Shown in pieces: positions 18,113-25,333 of a stretch of 64,000 nt of DNA. Location of the stretch: positions 2,604,001-2,668,000 of the forward strand of contig NZ_CP045178.1 in NCBI RefSeq assembly GCF_009296025.1, written 5' to 3'. Origin of the DNA: Streptomyces tsukubensis (GTDB taxonomy: Bacteria > Actinomycetota > Actinomycetes > Streptomycetales > Streptomycetaceae). A model generated the notes under the pieces. The model did no database searches, was not told where the DNA came from, and worked only from the letters and a program-made list of their open reading frames with translations. How positions within the stretch are numbered: the first letter of the stretch is position 1; the number at the start of each line of letters is the position of its first letter. The translations under genes were made by a program, and so were the position numbers.

Positions 18113-19396
18113 TCAATACACGCTCCAGGACCCCCGCGCGTTGAGTTCCGCCGCGTCCGTGCCCGTGGTGGCCCGGTAGGCCGTACGGAAGGTCGAGAAC
18201 TCCTCCTCCGTGAGGATGTCCTCGACGCGCTCGAAGCCGCCGGGAGCCCGCTCCGCGACGAGCTGGAGCAGCCGGTCCGCGGGCATCGAACGGTTGGCGA
18301 GGACCAGGGCGTTGACGGATGCGCGGCGGTGGGCCTCGTAGGCGCGCAGCCCCGCCTCCCTGTCGCGGCCCGCACGGGCCAGGCACAGGGCCAGCATCCG
18401 GGCGTCGAGGACGGCCTGGGAGCCGCCGTTGGAGCCGATCGGGTACATCGGGTGGGCCGCGTCGCCGAGCAGGGTGACAGGGCCGCGACCCCACCACGCC
18501 AGCGGCGCCCGGTCGACCATCGGGTATTCGAGGATGCGCGGGGTGGCCGCGATCATCGCGGGGACGTCAAGATCGCCTATCCGCCAGCCGGCGAAGTGCG
18601 GGAGTATGTCGGCGAGTCTGCCCTTGCGGTTCCAGTCGGCGGGGCCCGCGATGCCCGTCTCCACCGGGAAGCGGACCTCGGCCACCCAGTTGAGCAGCGC
18701 CCCGCCGCGGTTCTCCGCCTCCCTGGAGACCGGGTACACCACCAGTTTGGCCGTCGCCTGGCAGCCGGCGACGGCGACGGTGCGCCCGCCGAGTACCGGG
18801 TGCCAGTCGACGGTGCCGCGCCACATCCGTACCCCGTTCCACAAGGGCGGCCCCTCACCGGGGTGCAGTTGGGCCCTGACCGCCGAGTGCAGCCCGTCCG
18901 CGCCGATCAGCGCGGACGCCGTGGCGACGTGGTCGCGGGCGCGCTCGGTGTCACGGAGGGTCACCCGCAGGAGACGCGCGTCGAGGTCGCCGAACCGTAC
19001 GACTGCGACCCCGGTGCGTACCGCGCCGGCGCCGAGCCGCGCGCGTACCGCGCCGAGCAGGATCTCGTGCAGGGCACTGCGCCGGAGGGAGTACTGCGGC
19101 CAGCGGTAGCCGAGGCCCAGCCCGCGCGGTTCGCCCCAGATGTGGTTGCCGTGCCTGTCGTAGTGGACCATCACGGCGGTCGGCACGGCGGTGGCGGCCA
19201 GCGCCTCGCCGAGGCCCAGCTCGGTCAGTTCGCGGACCGCGTGCGGGAGCAGATTGATGCCGAAACCGGCGGCGAGCGGAGGTCTGGCCATCTCGACGAG
19301 GCCGACGCCGATACCCGCCGCGTGCAGGCTGAGCGCGGTGGTCAGCCCGCCGATGCCCGCACCGGCCACTAGAACGTCGTACTCCGGTTCTGGCAC
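18113..19396 (-). CDS. FAD-dependent monooxygenase (PHBH fold)
   Basis: 427 residues from the chosen GTG (VPEPEYDVLVAGAGIGGLTTALSL). The three class A flavoprotein monooxygenase fingerprints are present: GxGxxG with GAGIGGL near residue 11, DG in GADGLHSAVR near 160, and GD in LLGDAAHPMYPIGSNGGSQAVLDA near 305. It would use NAD(P)H and oxygen to hydroxylate an aromatic or related compound. The sequence resembles the group often annotated flavin-dependent oxidoreductase or salicylate-hydroxylase-like. There is no pathway context nearby, so the substrate is unknown. The frame is open to 19453; the start is moderately sure. Confidence 0.88.
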   Translation of the reverse strand: MPEPEYDVLVAGAGIGGLTTALSLHAAGIGVGLVEMARPPLAAGFGINLLPHAVRELTELGLGEALAATAVPTAVMVHYDRHGNHIWGEPRGLGLGYRWPQYSLRRSALHEILLGAVRARLGAGAVRTGVAVVRFGDLDARLLRVTLRDTERARDHVATASALIGADGLHSAVRAQLHPGEGPPLWNGVRMWRGTVDWHPVLGGRTVAVAGCQATAKLVVYPVSREAENRGGALLNWVAEVRFPVETGIAGPADWNRKGRLADILPHFAGWRIGDLDVPAMIAATPRILEYPMVDRAPLAWWGRGPVTLLGDAAHPMYPIGSNGGSQAVLDARMLALCLARAGRDREAGLRAYEAHRRASVNALVLANRSMPADRLLQLVAERAPGGFERVEDILTEEEFSTFRTAYRATTGTDAAELNARGSWSVY

Positions 19397-19662
19397 GGTC
19401 GCCGTACCGCCTCTCCCCCTGAGGACCGGCCCGCGGGCCGGACTGGTGGCCACTGTCGCCGCGGGCGAAATGCCCGTACTCGGGCGTGCGGCGGGCGGAG
19501 CTTACCGCGCCCGTGGACGGGCACGGAACGCCCTTGTGCGGCCGCACACCACGGGCCCCGCCACAGGCGAAACACCCGCCTCACACGCCCCCCGGGGGTG
19601 CTTCCCCTCCTCCGTGGAAGGATGGCGGAACCGGCCCGTACGGCGGCATATGAGACGCGTAA

Positions 19663-19734
19663 GAAGTACGCGTCCGAGGCGCACGGGAAGTAAGCGTCCG
19701 AGGCGCACCAGAAATACGCGTCCAAGAGGCGTGG
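19663..19734. repeat. three 24-bp tandem repeats
   Basis: Three copies beginning GAAGTACGCGTCCGAGGCGC at 19663, 19687 and 19711; the third is degenerate. They lie in the 500-bp gap before the second pepN. No gene is supported in this gap (19397-19897). Confidence 0.9.
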
Positions 19735-19840
19735 GACGGCGCACAGGATCGACGCGGGGGAACGACGCGTCGTGGAGGACACCGCCGCGTAGCGCCACCG
19801 CACAATTTCACGCCACAATCCGACATACCGACAACCCAGT

Positions 19841-19869
19841 AGGTGACCTCAGCGTTCCGGGCGTCACCT
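19841..19869. promoter_or_regulatory. inverted repeat AGGTGAC-N15-GTCACCT before pepN2
   Basis: Perfect 7-bp arms at 19841-19847 and 19863-19869, centred 43 bp before the start codon of the second aminopeptidase N. The spacing places the arms two turns apart on one DNA face, as for a dimeric repressor or activator. Confidence 0.5.
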
Positions 19870-19897
19870 GTTACATCACCAGCGAGGAGCTGAGCGC

Positions 19898-22459
19898 GTG
19901 CCTGGCACCAATCTCACCCGCGAAGAGGCCCAGCGGCGGGCCCGCCTGCTTGACGTCGACGCGTACGCCGTCGAACTCGACCTCGGCGGAGCGCAGGACG
20001 GCGGCACCTTCAGGTCCGTGACCACCGTGCGCTTCGACTCAGCCGAGGCCGGCGCGGGGACCTTCATCGATCTGGTGGCGCCCACCGTGCACGAGGTCGT
20101 GCTGAACGGTACGGCCCTGGACGCCTCGAAGGTCTTCGCCGACTCCAGGATCGCCCTCGACGGTCTGCTGGAGGGCCGCAACGAGCTGAGGGTCGTCGCG
20201 GACTGCGCGTACACCAACACGGGCGAGGGGCTGCACCGCTTCGTCGACCCGGTGGACAGCCAGGCGTACCTGTACACGCAGTTCGAGGTGCCCGACGCCC
20301 GCAGGGTCTTCGCCTCCTTCGAGCAGCCCGACCTGAAGGCCACCTTCCAGTTCACCGTGCGGGCCCCCGAGGGCTGGAAGGTCATCTCCAACTCGCCGTC
20401 CCCCGAGCCGGAGGGCGATGTCTGGGTCTTCGCGCCGACCCCGCGCATCTCCTCGTACATCACCGCGTTGATCGCCGGCCCGTACCACTCGGTGCACAGT
20501 ACCTACGAGAAGGACGGACAGACGGTCCCGCTGGGCGTCTACTGCCGTCCCTCGCTCGCCGAGTACCTGGACGCGGACGCGATCTTCGAGGTCACCCGGC
20601 TGGGCTTCGAGTGGTTCCAGCAGAAGTTCGACTACGCGTACCCGTTCGAGAAGTACGACCAGCTCTTCGTGCCCGAGTTCAACGCGGGCGCGATGGAGAA
20701 CGCGGGCGCCGTCACCATCCGCGACCAGTACGTGTTCCGCTCGAAGGTCACGGACGCGGCCTACGAGGGGCGTGCGGAGACCATCCTGCACGAGCTGGCC
20801 CACATGTGGTTCGGCGACCTCGTGACCATGGAGTGGTGGAACGACCTGTGGCTGAACGAGTCGTTCGCCACCTACACGTCGATCGCCTGCCTGGCGTACG
20901 CGGAGGGCAGCCGCTGGCCGGCCTCCTGGACGACGTTCGCCAATTCCATGAAGACCTGGGCGTACCGGCAGGACCAGCTCCCTTCGACGCACCCGATCAT
21001 GGCCGAGATCAACGACCTGGACGACGTCCTCGTCAATTTCGACGGCATCACCTACGCCAAGGGCGCCAGCGTCCTCAAGCAGCTCGTGGCCTACGTGGGC
21101 ATGGACGAGTTCTTCGCCGGTGTGCAGGCGTACTTCAAGCGCCACGCGTTCGGCAACACCCAGCTCTCCGACCTGCTCGGCGCGCTGGAGGAGACCTCGG
21201 GCCGCGATCTCTCCACCTGGTCGCGCAAGTGGCTCCAGACCGCGGGGATCAACGTGCTGCGCCCGGTGATCGACGTGGACACCGAGGGTGTCATCACGTC
21301 GTTCGCGGTGAAGCAGGAGGCACCCGCGCTGCCCGCGGGCGCCAAGGGCGAGCCGACGCTGCGCCCGCACAGGATCGCGATCGGCCTCTACGACCTGAAG
21401 GACGGCAAGCTGCTGCGCTCCGACCGGGTCGAGCTGGACGTCGACGGTGAGCTGACCGCCGTCGAGGCACTCATCGGCAGGCGCCGCCCCGACGTGGTCC
21501 TCCTCAACGACGACGACCTGAGCTACGCGAAGGTCAGGCTCGACGAGGACTCCCTGCGGGTCGTCACCGAGCACCTGGGCGACTTCGAGGCGTCGCTGCC
21601 GCGCGCGCTCTCCTGGGCCTCCGCCTGGGACATGACCCGCGACGGCGAGCTGCCCGCCCGTGACTACCTGGAGCTGGTGCTCTCCGGCATCGGCAAGGAG
21701 TCGGACATCGGTGTGGTCCAGTCGCTGCACCGCCAGGTGAAGCTGGCCCTCGACCTGTACGCGGCCCCGGCGTGGCGCGAGAGCGGCCTCGGGCAGTGGA
21801 CCGACGCGACCCTGGCGCACCTGCGGTCGGCCGAGCCCGGCAGCGACCACCAGTTGGCGTGGGCCCGCGCGTTCGCGGCCACGGCCCGTACGCCGGAACA
21901 GCTCGACGTGCTGAACGGGCTGCTCGAAGGGACGCAGACCATCGAGGGCCTGGCCGTCGACACGGAGCTGCGCTGGGCCTTCGTGCAGCGGCTCGCCGCG
22001 GTGGGCCGGTTCGACGAGACCGAGATCGCCGACGAGTACGACAGGGACCGTACGGCGGCGGGCGAGCGCCACGCGACGACCGCGCGCGCCGCGCGTCCCA
22101 CGGAGGAGGCCAAGGCCGAGGCGTGGGACTCGGTCGTCACCTCCGACAAGCTGCCCAACGCCGTGCAGGAAGCGGTGATCGGCGGCTTCGTCCAGACCGA
22201 CCAGCGGGAACTGCTCGCGCCCTACGTCGAGAAGTACTTCGCGGCGGTCAAGGACGTCTGGGACTCGCGCTCCCACGAGATGGCCCAGCAGATCGCGCTC
22301 GGCCTCTACCCGGCCGTGCACGTCTCGCGGGAGACACTGGACGCGACGGACGCGTGGCTGGCCTCCGCCGAGCCCTCGGCCGCGCTGCGCCGGCTGATGA
22401 CCGAGTCGCGCGCGGGCGTGGAGCGCGCGCTCAAGGCGCAGGCGGCCGACGCGCGCTGA
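19898..22459 (+). CDS. pepN: aminopeptidase N (M1 metallopeptidase), copy 2
   Basis: 853 residues, with GAGGAG eight bases before the GTG. GAMEN (NAGAMENAGAVTIRD), the zinc motif HELAHMWFGD with H298, E299 and H302, and E321 in NESFATYTS are all present, followed by the C-terminal helical domain. It matches the standard actinobacterial PepN more closely at NESFA than copy 1 does, so this is probably the housekeeping enzyme. It cleaves N-terminal residues from peptides in the cytoplasm. A terminator hairpin follows. The inverted repeat upstream could give it separate regulation from copy 1. Confidence 0.96.
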   Translation: MPGTNLTREEAQRRARLLDVDAYAVELDLGGAQDGGTFRSVTTVRFDSAEAGAGTFIDLVAPTVHEVVLNGTALDASKVFADSRIALDGLLEGRNELRVVADCAYTNTGEGLHRFVDPVDSQAYLYTQFEVPDARRVFASFEQPDLKATFQFTVRAPEGWKVISNSPSPEPEGDVWVFAPTPRISSYITALIAGPYHSVHSTYEKDGQTVPLGVYCRPSLAEYLDADAIFEVTRLGFEWFQQKFDYAYPFEKYDQLFVPEFNAGAMENAGAVTIRDQYVFRSKVTDAAYEGRAETILHELAHMWFGDLVTMEWWNDLWLNESFATYTSIACLAYAEGSRWPASWTTFANSMKTWAYRQDQLPSTHPIMAEINDLDDVLVNFDGITYAKGASVLKQLVAYVGMDEFFAGVQAYFKRHAFGNTQLSDLLGALEETSGRDLSTWSRKWLQTAGINVLRPVIDVDTEGVITSFAVKQEAPALPAGAKGEPTLRPHRIAIGLYDLKDGKLLRSDRVELDVDGELTAVEALIGRRRPDVVLLNDDDLSYAKVRLDEDSLRVVTEHLGDFEASLPRALSWASAWDMTRDGELPARDYLELVLSGIGKESDIGVVQSLHRQVKLALDLYAAPAWRESGLGQWTDATLAHLRSAEPGSDHQLAWARAFAATARTPEQLDVLNGLLEGTQTIEGLAVDTELRWAFVQRLAAVGRFDETEIADEYDRDRTAAGERHATTARAARPTEEAKAEAWDSVVTSDKLPNAVQEAVIGGFVQTDQRELLAPYVEKYFAAVKDVWDSRSHEMAQQIALGLYPAVHVSRETLDATDAWLASAEPSAALRRLMTESRAGVERALKAQAADAR

Positions 22460-22505
22460 CGCACGGCCGCGACGGGTGGCGCCCGCGCAGAAGCGGAGCC
22501 GCCAC

Positions 22506-22537
22506 GGGTGGCGCCCGATACGGTTCGGGCGCCACCC
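22506..22537 (+). terminator. pepN2 terminator hairpin
   Basis: Perfect 13-bp stem GGGTGGCGCCCGA (22506-22518) with 22525-22537, loop TACGGT; no T-tract. Confidence 0.75.
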
Positions 22538-22680
22538 CACCGGAAACTGACGGGCCGTTGGGTGACCGCAGTCGACAGGGCGCACCCGGAGTCGTTTACC
22601 GTACGGGGGTGGAGCGCGACCCCGCGAGGCTCGCGCCGCCTGCCCCCCGTCTGGGCCAACTTCCCCGCTAGGAGCGTGCT

Positions 22681-23526
22681 TTGACCGTCACAGAACCCGA
22701 GAAGACGACGCCGACGACCTCGCCGACGACGCCTTGGACGAGGGAACTGGCAGACGACAGGGGGCCGCAGGGCCATCTACGGCTCTCGCTCGCGGACGTA
22801 CTGACGCTCTCCAACGCGGTCTGCGGATTCGCCGCGATCTACTGCATCACGACGGCCGTGCTCGTCCCGCACCTCACGGACGGCAGCAGCGGCGAGGGCG
22901 TACGGCAGGGGGCCGCTTCGGCGGTGATGTTCATCCTGCTCGGGTCGCTCTTCGACCTGTTCGACGGGGTCGTGGCGAGAAAGCTGCGCAGTTCGGGGAT
23001 GGGAGCGGAGCTCGACAACCTCTCCGACCTGATCAGCTTCGGCCTGGCCCCGGCGTACTTCGTGGTGGTGTGGGGCCTGGTGGGCGGGGGCGACGACCAT
23101 CTGCTGCCGGTGATGGTCTCGGCGGTGGCCGTGCTGCTCGCCGGGGTGATGCGGCTGGCCCGTTTCTCGATCACCACCATGCGGGACGGCATGTTCGAGG
23201 GGATGCCCATCCCGTTCGCCGCACTGACGGTCCTCTCCGTCGTGCTGCTGCAACTTCCCTTCGTCATCACGCTCGTCGCCGTTGTCGCGGTGGCGTACCT
23301 CATGGTGAGCCGGGTCGAATACCCGAAGCCCACCGGCCGGCTGGCCATCGCCACGGCGGCCTGGGGCACGGTCAACATCGGCTGCCTGGTGTCCTGGGCA
23401 CTGCGGGCCCCCGGAGCGGAGCGGCTGCTCGTGACGGGCTGCGCCCTCCAGGTGACCCTCGCGGCGGCGCTCCCCGTCTGCGCCGCGTACCGCAAGGTGC
23501 GGACGCGGGGGCTGCGCCGAGGGTGA
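22681..23526 (+). CDS. CDP-alcohol phosphatidyltransferase (phosphatidylserine-synthase-like)
   Basis: 281 residues from a TTG with AGGAG six bases upstream. The catalytic CDP-alcohol motif is present as DG-VV-AR-x7-G-AEL-D-NLS-D (DGVVARKLRSSGMGAELDNLSD), near residues 100-121, in a protein with about six to eight membrane helices. It would transfer a phosphatidyl group from CDP-diacylglycerol to an alcohol; resemblance to PssA-type proteins (LTLSNAVCGFAAI at the start) suggests serine or a related acceptor. No decarboxylase (psd) gene is adjacent, so the acceptor remains open. Confidence 0.85.
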   Translation: MTVTEPEKTTPTTSPTTPWTRELADDRGPQGHLRLSLADVLTLSNAVCGFAAIYCITTAVLVPHLTDGSSGEGVRQGAASAVMFILLGSLFDLFDGVVARKLRSSGMGAELDNLSDLISFGLAPAYFVVVWGLVGGGDDHLLPVMVSAVAVLLAGVMRLARFSITTMRDGMFEGMPIPFAALTVLSVVLLQLPFVITLVAVVAVAYLMVSRVEYPKPTGRLAIATAAWGTVNIGCLVSWALRAPGAERLLVTGCALQVTLAAALPVCAAYRKVRTRGLRRG

Positions 23527-23557
23527 GGGACGGGGCGGGTGCCCCTCCTGGACGCCG

Positions 23558-23596
23558 CGGGAGCGCCGCGTACGAGTTCTGTACGCGGCGCTCCCG
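23558..23596 (+). terminator. terminator after phosphatidyltransferase gene
   Basis: Perfect 16-bp stem CGGGAGCGCCGCGTAC (23558-23573) with 23581-23596, 7-nt loop. Confidence 0.85.
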
Positions 23597-23646
23597 TGTG
23601 CGGCGTCCCGTCCCCCCGCGGCCCTCGCGCCCCCACGCACACCAAC

Positions 23647-23694
23647 CGTCAACCAAGGGTTGACGATCCTCGAATCGTCAACCTAGGGTTGACG
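23647..23694. promoter_or_regulatory. twin palindromes over a leaderless promoter
   Basis: CGTCAACCAAGGGTTGACG (23647-23665) and CGTCAACCTAGGGTTGACG (23676-23694) differ in one base, and their centres are 29 bp apart. The second ends one base before the ATG at 23696. TTGACG (23660-23664 region) can serve as -35, and TAGGGT (23684-23689) as -10 six bases before the ATG, so the transcript would be leaderless with both promoter elements inside the palindromes. This is a strong operator candidate, probably repressive. Confidence 0.75.
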
Positions 23695-23695
23695 C

Positions 23696-24433
23696 ATGAC
23701 CGATCCTCTCCGTATGACAAGTCCCGTACGGCTCGACGACCTCATCGAGGCCATCAAGAAGGTCCACTCCGACTCGCTCGACCAGCTCACCGACGCCGTA
23801 CTTGCGGCCGACCACCTCGGCGACGTGGCGGACCACCTGATCGGCCACTTCGTGGACCAGGCACGCCGCTCCGGCGCCTCCTGGACGGACATCGGCAAGA
23901 GCATGGGCGTCACCAAGCAGGCGGCGCAGAAGCGCTTCGTGGCGAAGGCCGCCGCGGAGACGGTGGACCTCGACCCCTCCTCGGGGTTCAGCAGGTTCAC
24001 ACCCCGGGCGCGCAACCTCCTGACGGCGGCGCAGAACGAGGCGCGCGCTGCGGGAAACACCGAGATCGCCCCCGTCCATCTGGCGCTGGGGCTGCTGGGC
24101 GACCCCGAGTCGCTGGCGACCAAGGCCGTCGCGGCGCAGAAGGTCACGCCCGACGCGGCCCGGCAGACCCTGAAGGACGCACTGCCCCCCGCCACCCCCG
24201 ACGAGGTCCCCGACCTCATCCCGTACGACGCGGGGTGCCGCACCGTCCTTGAGGGCACGTTCCGTGAGGCGCTGCGGATGGGGCACAACTACATCGGCAC
24301 CGAGCACATCCTGCTCGCCCTGCTGGAGCCGGAGAAGGGCACGGGCCCGCTGGACGGGCTCGGCCTCGACAAGGAGCTGGCGCGGGCCCACATCACGGCG
24401 CTGGTCGCCGCGGTCCAGGCGGGAGGGGCGTAG
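23696..24433 (+). CDS. Clp N-terminal-domain protein with HTH segment
   Basis: 245 residues. The N-terminal part holds a helix-turn-helix-like segment (SGASWTDIGKSMGVTKQAAQKRF, residues about 57-80) after a helical region. From about residue 100 two Clp-N repeats follow (FTPRARNLLTAAQNEARAAGNTEIAPVHLALGLL and GTFREALRMGHNYIGTEHILLALL). Such domains bind substrates or adaptors in ClpA/ClpC, but no AAA+ ATPase follows here. A role as a DNA-binding regulator or as an adaptor linked to Clp proteolysis is inferred. The gene starts directly after twin palindromes that its own HTH might bind. Confidence 0.85.
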   Translation: MTDPLRMTSPVRLDDLIEAIKKVHSDSLDQLTDAVLAADHLGDVADHLIGHFVDQARRSGASWTDIGKSMGVTKQAAQKRFVAKAAAETVDLDPSSGFSRFTPRARNLLTAAQNEARAAGNTEIAPVHLALGLLGDPESLATKAVAAQKVTPDAARQTLKDALPPATPDEVPDLIPYDAGCRTVLEGTFREALRMGHNYIGTEHILLALLEPEKGTGPLDGLGLDKELARAHITALVAAVQAGGA

Positions 24434-24512
24434 GACGGTGGCAGGCGGGGCCGAGGACGGTGGCGGGCGGCGCGGGCGGAAGAAGTGGCGTGGCGGGCGG
24501 CGCGTGCGGCGG

Positions 24513-24923
24513 TCAGTCGGCCGCGAATCCCGTCACGCGCTCCGGCGTGATCCGGATGACCACCCGTACGGCCTCGGCGGGCAGGTCGAGGAACTCCCGC
24601 TCCGCACCCGGCCCCCGATAGCTCGTGGCCAGCGCCGCGGCGACCGCGCGCTTCTCGTCGGGGGTCACCACCGCCGTGCCCACCACCTCGACGTAGCGCA
24701 GGGGGTCCTCCCTGTCGTGGACGCAGAGGCTCACGCGCGGCTCGCGCCGGGCGTTGGCCACCTTCAGCCGGCCCTCCTGCGAGGAGACGATCACGTCGTC
24801 CCCGTCCATGCCGAGCCAGACGACGGAGGTCCTTGGGCTGCCGTCGGGGCTGACGGTGGCGAGCGTCGCCACCTGCGGGGCGCCGAGCAGTTCCCGTACG
24901 GACGCACTGATGCTGAGGGCCAT
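24513..24923 (-). CDS. PPOX-class F420-dependent oxidoreductase-like protein
   Basis: 136 residues with the split-barrel flavin/F420-binding fold. VATLATVSPDGSPRTSVVWLGMDGDDVIVSS (residues about 17-48) and RVSLCVHDREDPLRYVEVVGTAVV are typical of the short F420-dependent oxidoreductase group. Cytoplasmic redox enzyme; substrate unknown. The ATG has no ribosome binding site but TATCCT lies seven bases upstream, suggesting a leaderless transcript. It lies after the terminator of the malQ unit on the same strand, so it has its own promoter. Confidence 0.85.
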   Translation of the reverse strand: MALSISASVRELLGAPQVATLATVSPDGSPRTSVVWLGMDGDDVIVSSQEGRLKVANARREPRVSLCVHDREDPLRYVEVVGTAVVTPDEKRAVAAALATSYRGPGAEREFLDLPAEAVRVVIRITPERVTGFAAD

Positions 24924-24930
24924 GGGCGCG

Positions 24931-24936
24931 AGGATA
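24931..24936 (-). promoter_or_regulatory. -10 box for leaderless F420-type gene
   Basis: TATCCT on the minus strand, seven bases before the ATG at 24923. Confidence 0.5.
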
Positions 24937-24983
24937 CGACGGGGCCGCCGGGCCGCGACAGTACCGGTCGAATCCCAGGACAA

Positions 24984-25026
24984 CGGAGCCTGGCCCCCAC
25001 CGTCACACGGTGGGGGCCAGGCTCCG
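24984..25026. terminator. very strong hairpin ending the malQ unit
   Basis: A perfect 20-bp stem (24984-25003 with 25007-25026) with loop CAC, 68 bp beyond the stop of the small membrane protein gene on the minus strand. Confidence 0.9.
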
Positions 25027-25093
25027 TTCGGCGTACGCCGCTACCGCGCGCCCGCCGGTACGGGCCGGTGGGGGCGCGGGGGCTGAGGCGGGG

Positions 25094-25333
25094 TCAGCCG
25101 TCCTTCTGCTGCTTGTGGGGCTTGTCGCCCACCATCACCAGTCCGGCGATGATCAGGAAAAGTACGATCGGCGCGGCCACGAAGAGGCCGAGGGTGTCCA
25201 GCACGCTGAGGCCGGTACCGGGGTCGTCGCCGTCATCCCGGGTCAGCGCGAGCGCGGGAGACGACATGGCCAGCATGATCACTGTCGTACCGGCTGCTAC
25301 GGCGCCGGCGCGCAGGGCGTTCTTCTTGTCCAC
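25094..25333 (-). CDS. small membrane protein
   Basis: 79 residues. A hydrophobic N-terminal segment ending ALA-LTRDD (signal peptide or first helix, residues about 9-30) is followed by an acidic Gly/Asp loop. A second helix follows (LGLFVAAPIVLFLIIAGLVMVG, about 49-70), then a basic tail (DKPHKQQKDG). Its start lies inside the 3' end of malQ in another frame, so it is probably made from the malQ transcript. No function is recognised. Confidence 0.7.
   Translation of the reverse strand: MDKKNALRAGAVAAGTTVIMLAMSSPALALTRDDGDDPGTGLSVLDTLGLFVAAPIVLFLIIAGLVMVGDKPHKQQKDG

Noticed and set aside
19500..19826. Peptide repeats DAYFWCAS/DAYFPCAS in a minus-strand frame
   Set aside because: They follow from the 24-bp DNA repeat; no start signal and no downstream protein.
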